Below are positions 17,123-24,614 of a DNA stretch of 64,000 nucleotides, piece by piece (position 1 is the stretch's first letter; every line of letters starts with the position of its first letter). The position numbers and the translations under genes are program-made. Origin of the DNA: Halopelagius longus (GTDB lineage: Archaea; Halobacteriota; Halobacteria; Halobacteriales; Haloferacaceae). Under the pieces are notes generated by a model, which saw nothing but the letters and a program-made list of their open reading frames with translations, was not told the DNA's origin and made no database searches. The stretch is taken from positions 744,001-808,000 of the forward strand of contig NZ_FNKQ01000002.1 of the NCBI RefSeq assembly GCF_900100875.1, read 5' to 3'.

Positions 17123-18006
17123 GTAGCGACTCCGCCGACGATAACACGGGGCTGAAGAGCGTCATCGCCGACGAAATCGAATCGCAGATAGACAGCCAGA
17201 AGATGGGCAAGAAAGTCGGCAGGGAGTTCGGCTCTCGCGCGGGGCGCGTCCTCGGCGCGCGCCTCGGCGCGACGGTGGACGAAACCGTCCGCGAGGGCGT
17301 CGAGCAAGGGAAGCGACCGGCGGAGATCGCCGGCGAACTCAAGCGGACGCTCGCGGCGTCGATACACGACTCTCTCGGCGACCCGGAGTCGGTCAAGCGG
17401 ACATTCGCCGACCTGCAGGAGTCGATTCGCGACGCCGAGAGCGACGCCGCGGAGTCGGCGACGGACGCCGCGGACGAGACGAAAGAGAGCGCCGAAGCGG
17501 TCGTCGAGGAAGCGACGGACGCCGGTGAGGAGGCCAAGGAGAAAGCCGAAGACACCGGTGAGGAAGCCAAGGAGAAAGCCGAAGACGCCGGCGAGGAGGC
17601 CAAAGAGCAGGCCGAAGATGCGGGCGAACGAGTGCAGGAGGTCGTCTCGGAGGCGGCGAGCACCGTCGAGGATACGCTCGAACGCGCCGACGAGACGGAC
17701 GAGGAGACGGAGTCGGAGGTCGAATCCGAGGCCGAGGCGGCCGAGTCGGAGGCCGAAGAGACCGAAGTGGAGAGTCCGGACTCGGTGGACCCCGGCGAAG
17801 TCCGCCGCGAGACGTACCGCGAACTGCTCGAAAACATCTCCTACCGCGAACTGCAGTCGATGGCGAAGGAGGCCGACATCAAGGCGAACCAGAGTCGGGA
17901 GGACCTCGTCGATGCCCTCGTCGAACAGTTCGACTCGAAGAACGCCGGAGACGACGGCGACGACGGCGACGGCGACGATGGCGACGGCGACGATGGCGAC
18001 GACTGA
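17119..18006 (+). CDS. Acidic helical protein with 11-residue repeats and Rho_N/SAP-like tail, operon gene 3
   Basis: A 295-residue protein, coupled by ATGA to gene 2. Residues 34-50 repeat the motif of gene 2 (G-R-E-F-G-S-R-A-G-R-V-L-G-A-R-L-G), and the first 110 residues form a helix-rich domain. Residues 136-168 contain three tandem 11-residue units of the type G-E-E-A-K-E-K-A-E-D-x, similar to LEA-type helical repeats. Residues about 215-275 hold a helix-extended-helix segment (Y-R-E-L-Q-S-M-A-K-E-A-D-I-K-A-N then R-E-D-L-V-D-A-L-V-E-Q-F), reminiscent of Rho_N or SAP nucleic-acid-binding folds. It ends in a Gly/Asp tract. No function assigned. Confidence 0.75.
   Translation: MSSDSADDNTGLKSVIADEIESQIDSQKMGKKVGREFGSRAGRVLGARLGATVDETVREGVEQGKRPAEIAGELKRTLAASIHDSLGDPESVKRTFADLQESIRDAESDAAESATDAADETKESAEAVVEEATDAGEEAKEKAEDTGEEAKEKAEDAGEEAKEQAEDAGERVQEVVSEAASTVEDTLERADETDEETESEVESEAEAAESEAEETEVESPDSVDPGEVRRETYRELLENISYRELQSMAKEADIKANQSREDLVDALVEQFDSKNAGDDGDDGDGDDGDGDDGDD
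17524..17622 (+). repeat. Three tandem 33-bp units (11-residue helical repeats)
   Basis: Three adjacent in-frame 33-base units differ by a few third-position or single-residue changes and encode G-E-E-A-K-E-K-A-E-D-x-like repeats inside the acidic operon gene 3. Confidence 0.8.
17947..18003 (+). repeat. GAC/GGC low-complexity tract at the end of operon gene 3
   Basis: A run of GAC and GGC codons (G-D-D-G-D-D-G-D repeats) directly precedes the stop codon. It is a short slippery tract and could change the frame by expansion or slippage. Confidence 0.7.
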
Positions 18007-18263
18007 CCGTCGACGCGGAGGCCGCGGTTCCCACCGCGGGGAGTCGACTCGCCTCGTCGTTCGGCGACAGCCGTCGCAGTACTCTCCTCACGAACCAACT
18101 GAACCTCGGGTTCGCGCTGATCGGCGGACTCGTCCTCATCCTGATCGTCGTCGAGTTGCGTCTCGCGCACGCCCGAGTGCGCCCACCTTACGCACCCGGA
18201 GGCGAACGCGGTGACGTCGGGGGTAGTGCTACACACCTCGAACGAGTCCGCTCGGTACGATGA
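18003..18263 (+). other. Stop-free frame encoding a predicted membrane helix after operon gene 3
   Basis: In the -1 frame relative to gene 3 a stop-free frame runs from before 18003 to TGA at 18261. It has no ATG or GTG start of its own. It encodes a clear hydrophobic segment (N-Q-L-N-L-G-F-A-L-I-G-G-L-V-L-I-L-I-V-V-E-L). The rest of the stretch 18007-18361 up to the next gene shows no other gene, only scattered T/A-rich patches. It may be a decayed gene, a frameshifted tail of gene 3, or chance. Confidence 0.25.
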
Positions 18264-18361
18264 CGGCGCTACCGAACTCTGTGACCGAGCGAGGCGTTCT
18301 ACGGCCGGAGGAGACGCTGCCACAACTATTTCGGAAATGAGGTCCCTATCCGTACACAAAC

Positions 18362-19552
18362 ATGTCAGTAATCGGAGTAAAACCCCCGGAGGACCGGGCT
18401 CGCATCGGCTGGTGGGCGTTCATTCTCGTACTCGCGGCGGCGGCGGCGTACATCGCCTACTCGTTCGTCGGAATGTTCGTGTTGGGCGTCTTCGGCTACT
18501 ACGCGACCCGTCCGATATATCAACGCCTCAAAGGGACCGTCGGATCGGACAGTATCTCGGCCGCACTGACGCTCCTCCTCGTACTGCTCCCGATTTTCGC
18601 GATCGTGTCCTTCGCCGGGTTTCAGCTGTTCCAACAGGTCCAGCAGTCGCTCGGCGGTACCACCGGACCGATCGCACTCGTCGAGCAGTACTTCGGCATC
18701 GGATCGTTGGGAAGCGAGCAGCGCCAGATGCTCGCGTCGGTCCTTCAGAACCCCCAGCAGGTCGTCACGAACCCCCAACAGACGTTTCGGAAGGTCCTTC
18801 AGGCGGGTCTGACGGTGATGTCGGCGATAGTCAGCACGCTGTTACTCTTGGCGCTGGCGGTGACGCTCTCGTACTTCCTCCTGAAGAACGACGAAGAACT
18901 CTCCGACGGCCTCCGGGAACTGTTCGGCGGTGGTGACACCACGGCCTACGCGTACGCCTCGGCCGTCGACGAGGACATCGAGTCCGTCTTCTTCGGGAAC
19001 TTCCTCTTCGTCGTCGTCATGGCAGTCGTCGCGGCGGCCGCCTACTGGGGGACGAACCTCCTCGCGCCGTCGGGACTCACCGTCCCCATGGTCTTCGTGC
19101 TCGCGTTTCTCACCGGCGTCGCCAGCCTGATTCCCATCGTCGTCGGCAAAGTCGTCTACCTCCCGGTGGTCGGCTACCTCGGCTTGCAGGCGATTCGCCT
19201 CGGCGGAAACCAACTCGTGTTCGTCGCCGGGGTGCTCGTCGCTTACTTCCTCCTCCTCGATATTCTCCCGCAGACGTTCCTTCAGCCGTACATCACGGGC
19301 CGCCAACTCGACATGGTGATGATGATGTTCGCCTACCTGCTCGGCCCGGTGCTGTTCGGCTGGTACGGCTTCTTCCTCCTTCCCATCGTGTTCATCCTGA
19401 TGCTCGAAGCGATTCGCATCGTCCTCCCCGAACTCCTCCACGGCGAGGCGCTCACGCCGACGGCGACGATAGGCGAGTCGGTCGGAAGCGACCCCGTGTC
19501 GGCGCGGGAGGAATCGCTCGACGACGACGCCTCCGAGGCGGGCGGCGAGTGA
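18362..19552 (+). CDS. AI-2E family permease
   Basis: A 396-residue membrane protein of the AI-2E/UPF0118 type. Hydrophobic helices are at about residues 17-40, 60-80, 140-165 and several between 195 and 350. Typical family signatures are seen: a Y-F-L-L-K-N-D-E-E-L segment near residue 177, and L-Q-P-Y-I-T-G-R-Q-L-D near 306. Relatives export small organic molecules or act in ion homeostasis, so the substrate is not known. The C-terminus is an acidic cytoplasmic tail (S-A-R-E-E-S-L-D-D-D). The start ATG 18362 follows closely a T/A-rich patch. Confidence 0.88.
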   Translation: MSVIGVKPPEDRARIGWWAFILVLAAAAAYIAYSFVGMFVLGVFGYYATRPIYQRLKGTVGSDSISAALTLLLVLLPIFAIVSFAGFQLFQQVQQSLGGTTGPIALVEQYFGIGSLGSEQRQMLASVLQNPQQVVTNPQQTFRKVLQAGLTVMSAIVSTLLLLALAVTLSYFLLKNDEELSDGLRELFGGGDTTAYAYASAVDEDIESVFFGNFLFVVVMAVVAAAAYWGTNLLAPSGLTVPMVFVLAFLTGVASLIPIVVGKVVYLPVVGYLGLQAIRLGGNQLVFVAGVLVAYFLLLDILPQTFLQPYITGRQLDMVMMMFAYLLGPVLFGWYGFFLLPIVFILMLEAIRIVLPELLHGEALTPTATIGESVGSDPVSAREESLDDDASEAGGE

Positions 19553-19663
19553 CGGCTAGGCCCGTGCGCGTCGGTCGGAGGCTCCGTTCGTCCCCGTCGG
19601 TCACCCGGAGGAGCGAAGACGCCGCACTCGAACCGACGAACCGAACCGCCGTTCGGCGGTCGG

Positions 19664-20497
19664 TCACTCCTCGGCGGTCCCGATTCGACCCCCGAGGACC
19701 GCGTTGACGACGGCGCCGCCCAACAGCAACAGTCCCGCGAGGTAGAGCCACAGAGCGAGGAGGATGAATCCGCCGAATACGCCGTACGTCCGGTACTCGC
19801 CCGTCAGTTCGAGGTAGAACTCGAAGATGCGCTGGAGGAACGCCCACCCGACGCCCGCGACCACCGCCCCGGGAATCGCCTCCGCGACGGAGACGTCCAC
19901 GTCGGGAAACAGGAGGTACAGGGGGAGGAACGCCACCGTCGCTCCGAGGACCACCAACAGCGAACGGACGTACTCCAACCCCGGAAAGCCGCGAACGTCT
20001 CCGAGTCCGACGGTCGCGCCGTAGAACGCCAGCACCGCGAACACCACCGCGAAGAACGCCACCGCCCCGTCGTGAACCCGGTCGACCAGCGAGTCCTCGC
20101 CCGTCGTCCCGTAGACGGCTGAGAACGCCGTATCGAGCCGCCTGAATACCTTGAGCGTGCTCCACAACAACACCCCGACGCTCAGTACCGACGCGCGGAA
20201 GCGGTTCTGGTCGTCGGTGATGACGTCCGCGACGAGGAGCGTCTCGCCCGGCGTCAGGTAGCGCTCGGTGCTCTCGACGACGAACACGGCCAGCGGTTCG
20301 TCCACGACGAACCCCGTCACGACGAACAGCAGAAAGAGGAGCGGGAGAAGCGACACGAGAGCGTGGTACGCGAAGCTTCCGGCGAGCAACGGGATGTTCT
20401 GCTCGCGAATCTCCCGGCGGACGGTTCCGACCACGACGACGACCCGGTTCGTGCGAACCCGTCGCCGGAGCGACTCGATTCCGCGCACGAGTCGCAT
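19664..20497 (-). CDS. YihY/BrkB family membrane protein
   Basis: A 277-residue protein with about six transmembrane helices. It opens with the family's R-E-x-N-I-P-L-L-A-G-S-F-A-Y-H-A-L-V-S-L-L-P pattern at about residues 31-52, an A-x-Y-G-T-T-G-x-x-S segment near 130, and the C-terminal E-Y-R-T-Y-G-V-F-G-G-F-I-L-L-A-L-W-L-Y region near 237-255. The protein is a membrane factor of uncertain function (older name: ribonuclease BN-like). The ATG at 20497 is the only good start. Confidence 0.88.
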   Translation of the reverse strand: MRLVRGIESLRRRVRTNRVVVVVGTVRREIREQNIPLLAGSFAYHALVSLLPLLFLLFVVTGFVVDEPLAVFVVESTERYLTPGETLLVADVITDDQNRFRASVLSVGVLLWSTLKVFRRLDTAFSAVYGTTGEDSLVDRVHDGAVAFFAVVFAVLAFYGATVGLGDVRGFPGLEYVRSLLVVLGATVAFLPLYLLFPDVDVSVAEAIPGAVVAGVGWAFLQRIFEFYLELTGEYRTYGVFGGFILLALWLYLAGLLLLGGAVVNAVLGGRIGTAEE

Positions 20498-20576
20498 CCA
20501 CGGGACGCGGGGGTTTGTAAAACTCGGCCGGAAGAGCGACAGCGGATGTCTCTCTGCGCACGATTCGTCGCGAAAA

Positions 20577-20590
20577 TGCGCCGGCCGGGA
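20577..20590. repeat. Short copy of the tRNA-Gly 3' end (14 bp)
   Basis: The 14 bases TGCGCCGGCCGGGA match the 3' acceptor/T-arm sequence of the tRNA-Gly gene at 20744. This is the furthest of two partial copies and stops after GGGA. Confidence 0.6.
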
Positions 20591-20641
20591 GTACCACGAG
20601 CAACGCGAGTGGTACGTCGGGCGGCGTACGACCGCAGGGAG

Positions 20642-20663
20642 TGCGCCGGCCGGGATTTGAACC
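20642..20663. repeat. 22-bp copy of the tRNA-Gly 3' end
   Basis: Bases 20642-20663 (TGCGCCGGCCGGGATTTGAACC) match 20744-20765, the acceptor and T-arm of tRNA-Gly. A partial anticodon-arm-like stretch (GATTCAGAATCCC) follows at about 20691-20703. Such 3'-half copies are typical att-site remnants of integrases or of broken tRNA genes. Confidence 0.65.
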
Positions 20664-20743
20664 GCGGTCGCTCGCTGATGCTCGCTCCCTGATTCAGAAT
20701 CCCGTCGTAACGCATTCGCTCGTCACGTTCGTTCCTCGCAGAA

Positions 20744-20814
20744 TGCGCCGGCCGGGATTTGAACCCGGGCCATGAGCTTGGAAGGCTCAGGTCCTACCAC
20801 TAGACCACCGGCGC
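20744..20814 (-). tRNA. tRNA-Gly (TCC anticodon)
   Basis: A 71-nt tRNA on the minus strand without intron. The acceptor stem is seven perfect base pairs (GCGCCGG with CCGGCGC) and the discriminator is A. The D-arm contains GTCTAGTGGTAGGAC. The anticodon loop reads CTTCCAA, giving anticodon TCC for GGA codons. The T-loop region is GGTTCAAATCC. No CCA is encoded, normal for archaea. The nearest clear promoter is about 170 bases upstream (at 20987), with a structured leader between. Confidence 0.95.
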
Positions 20815-20822
20815 TCACTCAC
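20811..20822. repeat. 12-bp direct repeat, copy 1 (tRNA 5' end)
   Basis: GCGCTCACTCAC here spans the tRNA 5' end and leader, and is repeated exactly at 20960-20971. Confidence 0.75.
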
Positions 20823-20842
20823 GCTGTTCGTTCGCGCCGAGC

Positions 20843-20952
20843 CTCCACCTCGTGACACTCGGTGGAGACACCGGCGCACTCGTCTCGAACGTCGAGACGT
20901 TGACGAGACGCTTCGCGTCTCGTCCGCCAACCAGAGCGCTTCGCGCTCTGGT
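20843..20952. repeat. Four consecutive hairpins upstream of tRNA-Gly
   Basis: Four perfect inverted repeats follow each other: CTCCACC/GGTGGAG (20843-20867), CGTCTCGA/TCGAGACG (20881-20899), GACGAGACG/CGTCTCGTC (20902-20924) and ACCAGAGCG/CGCTCTGGT (20930-20952). The last two have the same CTTCG loop. They lie in the predicted leader transcript of tRNA-Gly and are non-coding. The role is unknown. Confidence 0.7.
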
Positions 20953-20959
20953 GACGCCA

Positions 20960-20971
20960 GCGCTCACTCAC
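20960..20971. repeat. 12-bp direct repeat, copy 2
   Basis: An exact second copy of GCGCTCACTCAC. With the copy at 20811-20822 it brackets about 137 bases holding the four hairpins, as if an insertion duplicated the tRNA leader. Confidence 0.75.
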
Positions 20972-20986
20972 CTCTTTTCGACGCCA

Positions 20987-20993
20987 CAATAAG
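20987..20993 (-). promoter_or_regulatory. Likely TATA box of the tRNA-Gly transcript
   Basis: CTTATTG on the minus strand is the only TATA-like element between the tRNA and the next gene. Transcription would begin near 20962, inside repeat copy 2. Confidence 0.45.
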
Positions 20994-21068
20994 GGTGTTA
21001 CTCTTCGCGTTCGTCGTCCGACGGTAGTTGACACGACCCGCACCGACGGACGGCGGTCGAACCGCGAC

Positions 21069-22622
21069 TCACTCGCCGGTCGAACAGGTTCGGTGCACGA
21101 GTTCGACGCGCCGGGTCGGTTCCGGGCCGTCGAACCGGGTCGGCTGTTCCACGTAGTAGACGGTGACGTTGGTCAAGGCGTCCTCGTGACTGCCGTTCCA
21201 GCGCCGACAGAGGTAGTCGCCGAACGCCGCTTGGAGTGTCTCGTGTCCGGGGCTGACCGCGCCGACGAGGTACTTCCGCCAGCGCGCACTCGGATACATC
21301 GCCAGCGTGGCCGGGCGTTCGTCGCCGACGACCGACGACTCGCGGAAGGCGTCCACTCGCTCGCCGGATTCGAGCGTTCCGGGCGCGGCGTACCAGCCGT
21401 CGACCGTCGGGGGGTTCGGCGCGAACATCGTCCACGTGTGGTCCGTCGGACTCAACCGCGAGTCCGTCACCGGAGCGGCGACCAATCCGACCGCGATGGC
21501 GTTCCAGACGAGCATCACCGCCAGCAACGCGGCGACGACGGCGGGAGCGACGCGCCCCGCGTACCGACGGCCCGCCGCCGCCGCCGATGCGAGCGACGCG
21601 AGCGAGGACGCCCCGAATGACGACGACTCGGCCGACGACGACTGCGCTCGGGAGCGACATCCGTCGAGTGCGGCATCGATGCCGACCCGCCGCGCCGACC
21701 GTTCGACCGGGTTCGACAGTCGGGCGACCAGTCGGTCCCACGCCGAGGCGGGAAGGAACACGAGAAGGGCGGTGAGCGTGACGAGCGGAAACAGCCCGAG
21801 GCGGAGCGTAAGCAGCATCCCGAGGTGCATCCCGACGAAGAGCGAGACGAACGCCGTCCGCAGTCGGTCCCGGAGGAGGATCAAAAACACAGACGAGAGG
21901 ACCATCCCCATCCACGCCGTGTCGACGGCGTGGAGGAGCGTCGGAAACTCGGCCAGCGAGTCCCCGATCAGGACGGTGAACTGCTGGAGGCTCAGGACGT
22001 ACCGTACCGCGTCGCCGCCGACCCAGAGATCGCTTCGGAGTTTGAACGCGGCGTTGACGGTGTACATGACGACGACTTGGAGCAACAGCGCGGCGGACGC
22101 GAGGCTCGCCACGCGCCGCCTCGGCGCGCCGTCGCGCCGAAGCGCGTCGAGCGACCACCGCTCCTCCAACGGGAGAAAGAGGCTCCAGAGGAGGAGTCGC
22201 CACAGGAGGGAGTCGCCGCCGTTCAACACGCCGGGATTGCGGGCGTACAGCGAGGTGAGGAGGACGAACGACGAAAGCGTCGCTATCCGGGTTCGGTATC
22301 CCACGAGTAGCGATAGCGCACACGCCCCGGCGAGGACGAAGAGCAGGGCTTGAAACCACGCGTCGCCCGACAACGCGTGAATCGAGAACCGCGAGAGCGT
22401 CGGGTACTGTTCGGAGAGCGCCGCCCGCGGGAGGACGCCGGCGTCGGTGTAGAACGCGGCGAGGTTGCGCGAACGGAGCAGCAAGTCGACGACCAAAAGC
22501 AGACCGAGCGAGACGCGAAACGCCGCCAGTGCGCGCGTGTCGATGCCGAGTCGGACCGCGAGGGCGGAGGAGAGACGAGCGCGGGCGCTCGTCGCGGATG
22601 GAGGGGAGTCCGTGCTTCCCAT
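21069..22622 (-). CDS. HTTM (vitamin-K-carboxylase-like) membrane protein
   Basis: A 517-residue integral membrane protein with about eight or more helices. The N-terminus has R-L-G-I-D-T-R-A-L-A-A-F-R-V-S-L-G-L-L-L (about 24-43), and N-P-G-V-L-N-G-G-D-S-L-L-W-R-L-L-L is at about residues 128-144. This is the HTTM domain of the gamma-carboxylase-like family. The C-terminal 120 residues are a soluble, probably extracellular segment (T-D-H-T-W-T-M-F-A-P-N-P). Its substrate in archaea is unknown. No partner gene is nearby. The start ATG 22622 is well placed. Confidence 0.88.
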   Translation of the reverse strand: MGSTDSPPSATSARARLSSALAVRLGIDTRALAAFRVSLGLLLVVDLLLRSRNLAAFYTDAGVLPRAALSEQYPTLSRFSIHALSGDAWFQALLFVLAGACALSLLVGYRTRIATLSSFVLLTSLYARNPGVLNGGDSLLWRLLLWSLFLPLEERWSLDALRRDGAPRRRVASLASAALLLQVVVMYTVNAAFKLRSDLWVGGDAVRYVLSLQQFTVLIGDSLAEFPTLLHAVDTAWMGMVLSSVFLILLRDRLRTAFVSLFVGMHLGMLLTLRLGLFPLVTLTALLVFLPASAWDRLVARLSNPVERSARRVGIDAALDGCRSRAQSSSAESSSFGASSLASLASAAAAGRRYAGRVAPAVVAALLAVMLVWNAIAVGLVAAPVTDSRLSPTDHTWTMFAPNPPTVDGWYAAPGTLESGERVDAFRESSVVGDERPATLAMYPSARWRKYLVGAVSPGHETLQAAFGDYLCRRWNGSHEDALTNVTVYYVEQPTRFDGPEPTRRVELVHRTCSTGE

Positions 22623-22714
22623 TAGTAAGGGACGACGACAGGTAAGACTATTGAATCATTCTATCGTGTCCGCTCGGAAGAGAGAACGACGCCGAAGGCG
22701 AGAGAATCGGGCGG

Positions 22715-23785
22715 TCAGTCGTCGTCCGCCGCCGGTTCCGCACCCGCGTTCGATTCGATGGGCGGCGCGCGCGCCTCCTCGAACTCGGCGGCGGCCTCGC
22801 GGACGCGACTCCCGAGTCCGGGGAGTTCGTCCGGCGAGACGGGTCCGTTCGCCTCGATGTCGTCGAGCGAACGAGGGAACTCTCGGAGTTCCATGTGGAG
22901 TGCGATGCCGGCCTTCGCGCCCTCGCCCATCGCGACCGGAACCTGATTGTGGCCGGGGGTGAAGTCGCCGACCGCGAACACGCCGTCGACGCTCGTTCGG
23001 CCGTGGTCGTCCACGACGACGGTGCCGTCGTCGTTCAGGTCCGCGCCGAGTTGCTCCGCGAGTCCGGAGTTGTACTCCGACCCGTACATCGGGAACCCGC
23101 CGCGGTACTGCCGGACCGACCCGTCTTCGAACTCGAACGCCTCCAACCACCCGTCGTCGGACTTGCGCATCCCCGAGATGTCCGACTCGACGACGTCGAC
23201 GGGGTGCGCGCGGAGGCGTTCGTCCGTCTCGTCGCTCCACTGCGGTTCCTCGCCGCGGAGCAGGATGTCCACGTCGTCGGTGAAGTTGAGCATGATCATG
23301 GCGACGAAGGCGGCGCTGTCGCCGTGGCCCATCACGTACACCGGCCGGTCGACGAACATGTACGCGTCGCAGTGCAGGCAGTAGTGCAGGCCCTTCCCCG
23401 TGCGCGGAAGCGGCGGGTCCGGGCGCACGTCGTTGAACCCGACGGCGAGGACGACTCGCTCTCCGACGTACGTTTCCCCGTCGGCGACGACGCGGAACCG
23501 ACCGTCGTCCCGGCGTTCGGCGTCGGTCACCGTGGCGCGAACGTAGTCTGCCCCGTAGGACTGAATCTGGTCGCGGCCCGTCTGGAGGAACTCCTTGCCG
23601 GAGATATCCTCGGTGACGCCGACGACGTTGTGGGTGTCGAGCATCATCGCCGCGCGCCCGCCCCCGCGGTCGATGATCGCGGTGTCGTGGCCCAAGCGCG
23701 TCGTGTACAACGCGGTCTGCAGTCCGGCGGGTCCGCCGCCGACGACGATTACCTCGTACTCTCGTGCGTCGCCCGTCTCACTCAT
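22715..23785 (-). CDS. Thioredoxin-reductase-like FAD/NAD(P) oxidoreductase
   Basis: A 356-residue flavoprotein. The FAD-binding G-G-G-P-A-G-L-Q-T-A is at residues 16-25, the redox-active C-L-H-C is near 145, and the C-terminal FAD motif T-S-V-D-G-V-F-A-V-G-D-F is near 275-290. It reduces a thioredoxin-like or unknown partner. The start is one of two adjacent ATGs (23785 or 23788), both about 26-28 bases from a TATA-like element. A 38-residue acidic tail follows the fold. It shares no operon with the neighbours. Confidence 0.88.
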   Translation of the reverse strand: MSETGDAREYEVIVVGGGPAGLQTALYTTRLGHDTAIIDRGGGRAAMMLDTHNVVGVTEDISGKEFLQTGRDQIQSYGADYVRATVTDAERRDDGRFRVVADGETYVGERVVLAVGFNDVRPDPPLPRTGKGLHYCLHCDAYMFVDRPVYVMGHGDSAAFVAMIMLNFTDDVDILLRGEEPQWSDETDERLRAHPVDVVESDISGMRKSDDGWLEAFEFEDGSVRQYRGGFPMYGSEYNSGLAEQLGADLNDDGTVVVDDHGRTSVDGVFAVGDFTPGHNQVPVAMGEGAKAGIALHMELREFPRSLDDIEANGPVSPDELPGLGSRVREAAAEFEEARAPPIESNAGAEPAADDD

Positions 23786-23810
23786 CATCCGTGAGTTACT
23801 CTTCCCCGAA

Positions 23811-23816
23811 CTTAAA
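23811..23816 (-). promoter_or_regulatory. TATA box of the thioredoxin-reductase-like gene
   Basis: GTTTAAG on the minus strand is 26-28 bases upstream of the paired ATGs, which suits a leaderless mRNA. Confidence 0.5.
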
Positions 23817-23871
23817 CGCAAAGCACGAGTGCGACGGGGGCGACCATCCGCGAAACCGCACCGCACGCGAC

Positions 23872-24567
23872 CTACGCTGGCGAAACGACGGCGTAGCAGT
23901 TCCCGCTGGAGACGAACGCCTCGCGCACGCGCAGGTCGCTCTCGCCGAGGTCGGACTCGAACTCCTCGGGGGCGTAGATGTGGTAGAACCGCGGGACGCG
24001 TTCGCCGCCGGGGAGCGTCCAATCGACGGTGGTGTCGAACCCTTCCTCCGCATCGAACCGGTCGTGTTCCGTGGACCAGACGCTGACCAGCGCCCGACCC
24101 TCCGGGCGGAGGACGCGCGCTAGCTCCGACAGACTCCGCACGCGGGCCTCGCGCGTCCCGAGGTGGTGAAGCGTCGCCACGTACACGGCGATATCGAACT
24201 CGCCGTCGCGGAACGGGAGTTCGGCGGCGTCGCCTTGGACGAGTTCGACGCCGAACCCTCGCTCCGTCGCCCGTTCGACCGCCTGTTCGAGTAACCCGCG
24301 ACTCGCGTCGAAGCCGACGACGGCGGCGACGCTCTCGGCCATCGCCTCCGCGTGGCGGCCGTTGCCGCACCCGAGGTCCAGCCCTCGTTGCGCGCCGGAG
24401 GCGTGGTCGTCGAGGAACGACGACACCTCCGGCCACGGGTACTCGCGGGTCGACGCGAAGTGCTCGGCGATTCGGTCGTACGTCTCGCGCGGCGCCTCCG
24501 CGTCCGTCTGGCGGTTCCCGTCCGGGGTGCCGCCGTCCGGGCCGCGTCCGTCGTCCTCGCCGTCCAT
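23872..24567 (-). CDS. Class I SAM methyltransferase, Trm9-like
   Basis: A 231-residue Rossmann-fold methyltransferase. Motif I is L-D-L-G-C-G-N-G-R-H at about residues 63-72, and the acidic end of beta-2 is F-D-A-S at about 86-89. The N-terminal Y-D-R-I-A-E-H-F-A-S-T-R-E-Y-P-W-P is very like the Trm9/ALKBH8 class, as is V-S-V-W-S-T-E-H-D. In eukaryotes these methylate the wobble uridine side chain in tRNA. The archaeal substrate is unproven. It is followed at 24615 by the pilus gene on the same strand, 47 bases away, without overlap. Confidence 0.85.
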   Translation of the reverse strand: MDGEDDGRGPDGGTPDGNRQTDAEAPRETYDRIAEHFASTREYPWPEVSSFLDDHASGAQRGLDLGCGNGRHAEAMAESVAAVVGFDASRGLLEQAVERATERGFGVELVQGDAAELPFRDGEFDIAVYVATLHHLGTREARVRSLSELARVLRPEGRALVSVWSTEHDRFDAEEGFDTTVDWTLPGGERVPRFYHIYAPEEFESDLGESDLRVREAFVSSGNCYAVVSPA

Positions 24568-24614
24568 ACCTCCCGGTTGCCGTCGGCGTACAAAGGCGCG
24601 ACGACCCGCGGTCG

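Noticed and set aside
15771-18006. Gas vesicle (gvp) cluster as identity of the acidic operon
   Set aside because: No GvpA-like hydrophobic core or GvpF/L/N motif is present; only acidity is shared.
20642-20715. A second complete tRNA gene beside tRNA-Gly
   Set aside because: Only the acceptor/T-arm part and an anticodon-like piece exist; the 5' half is missing and no cloverleaf can form.
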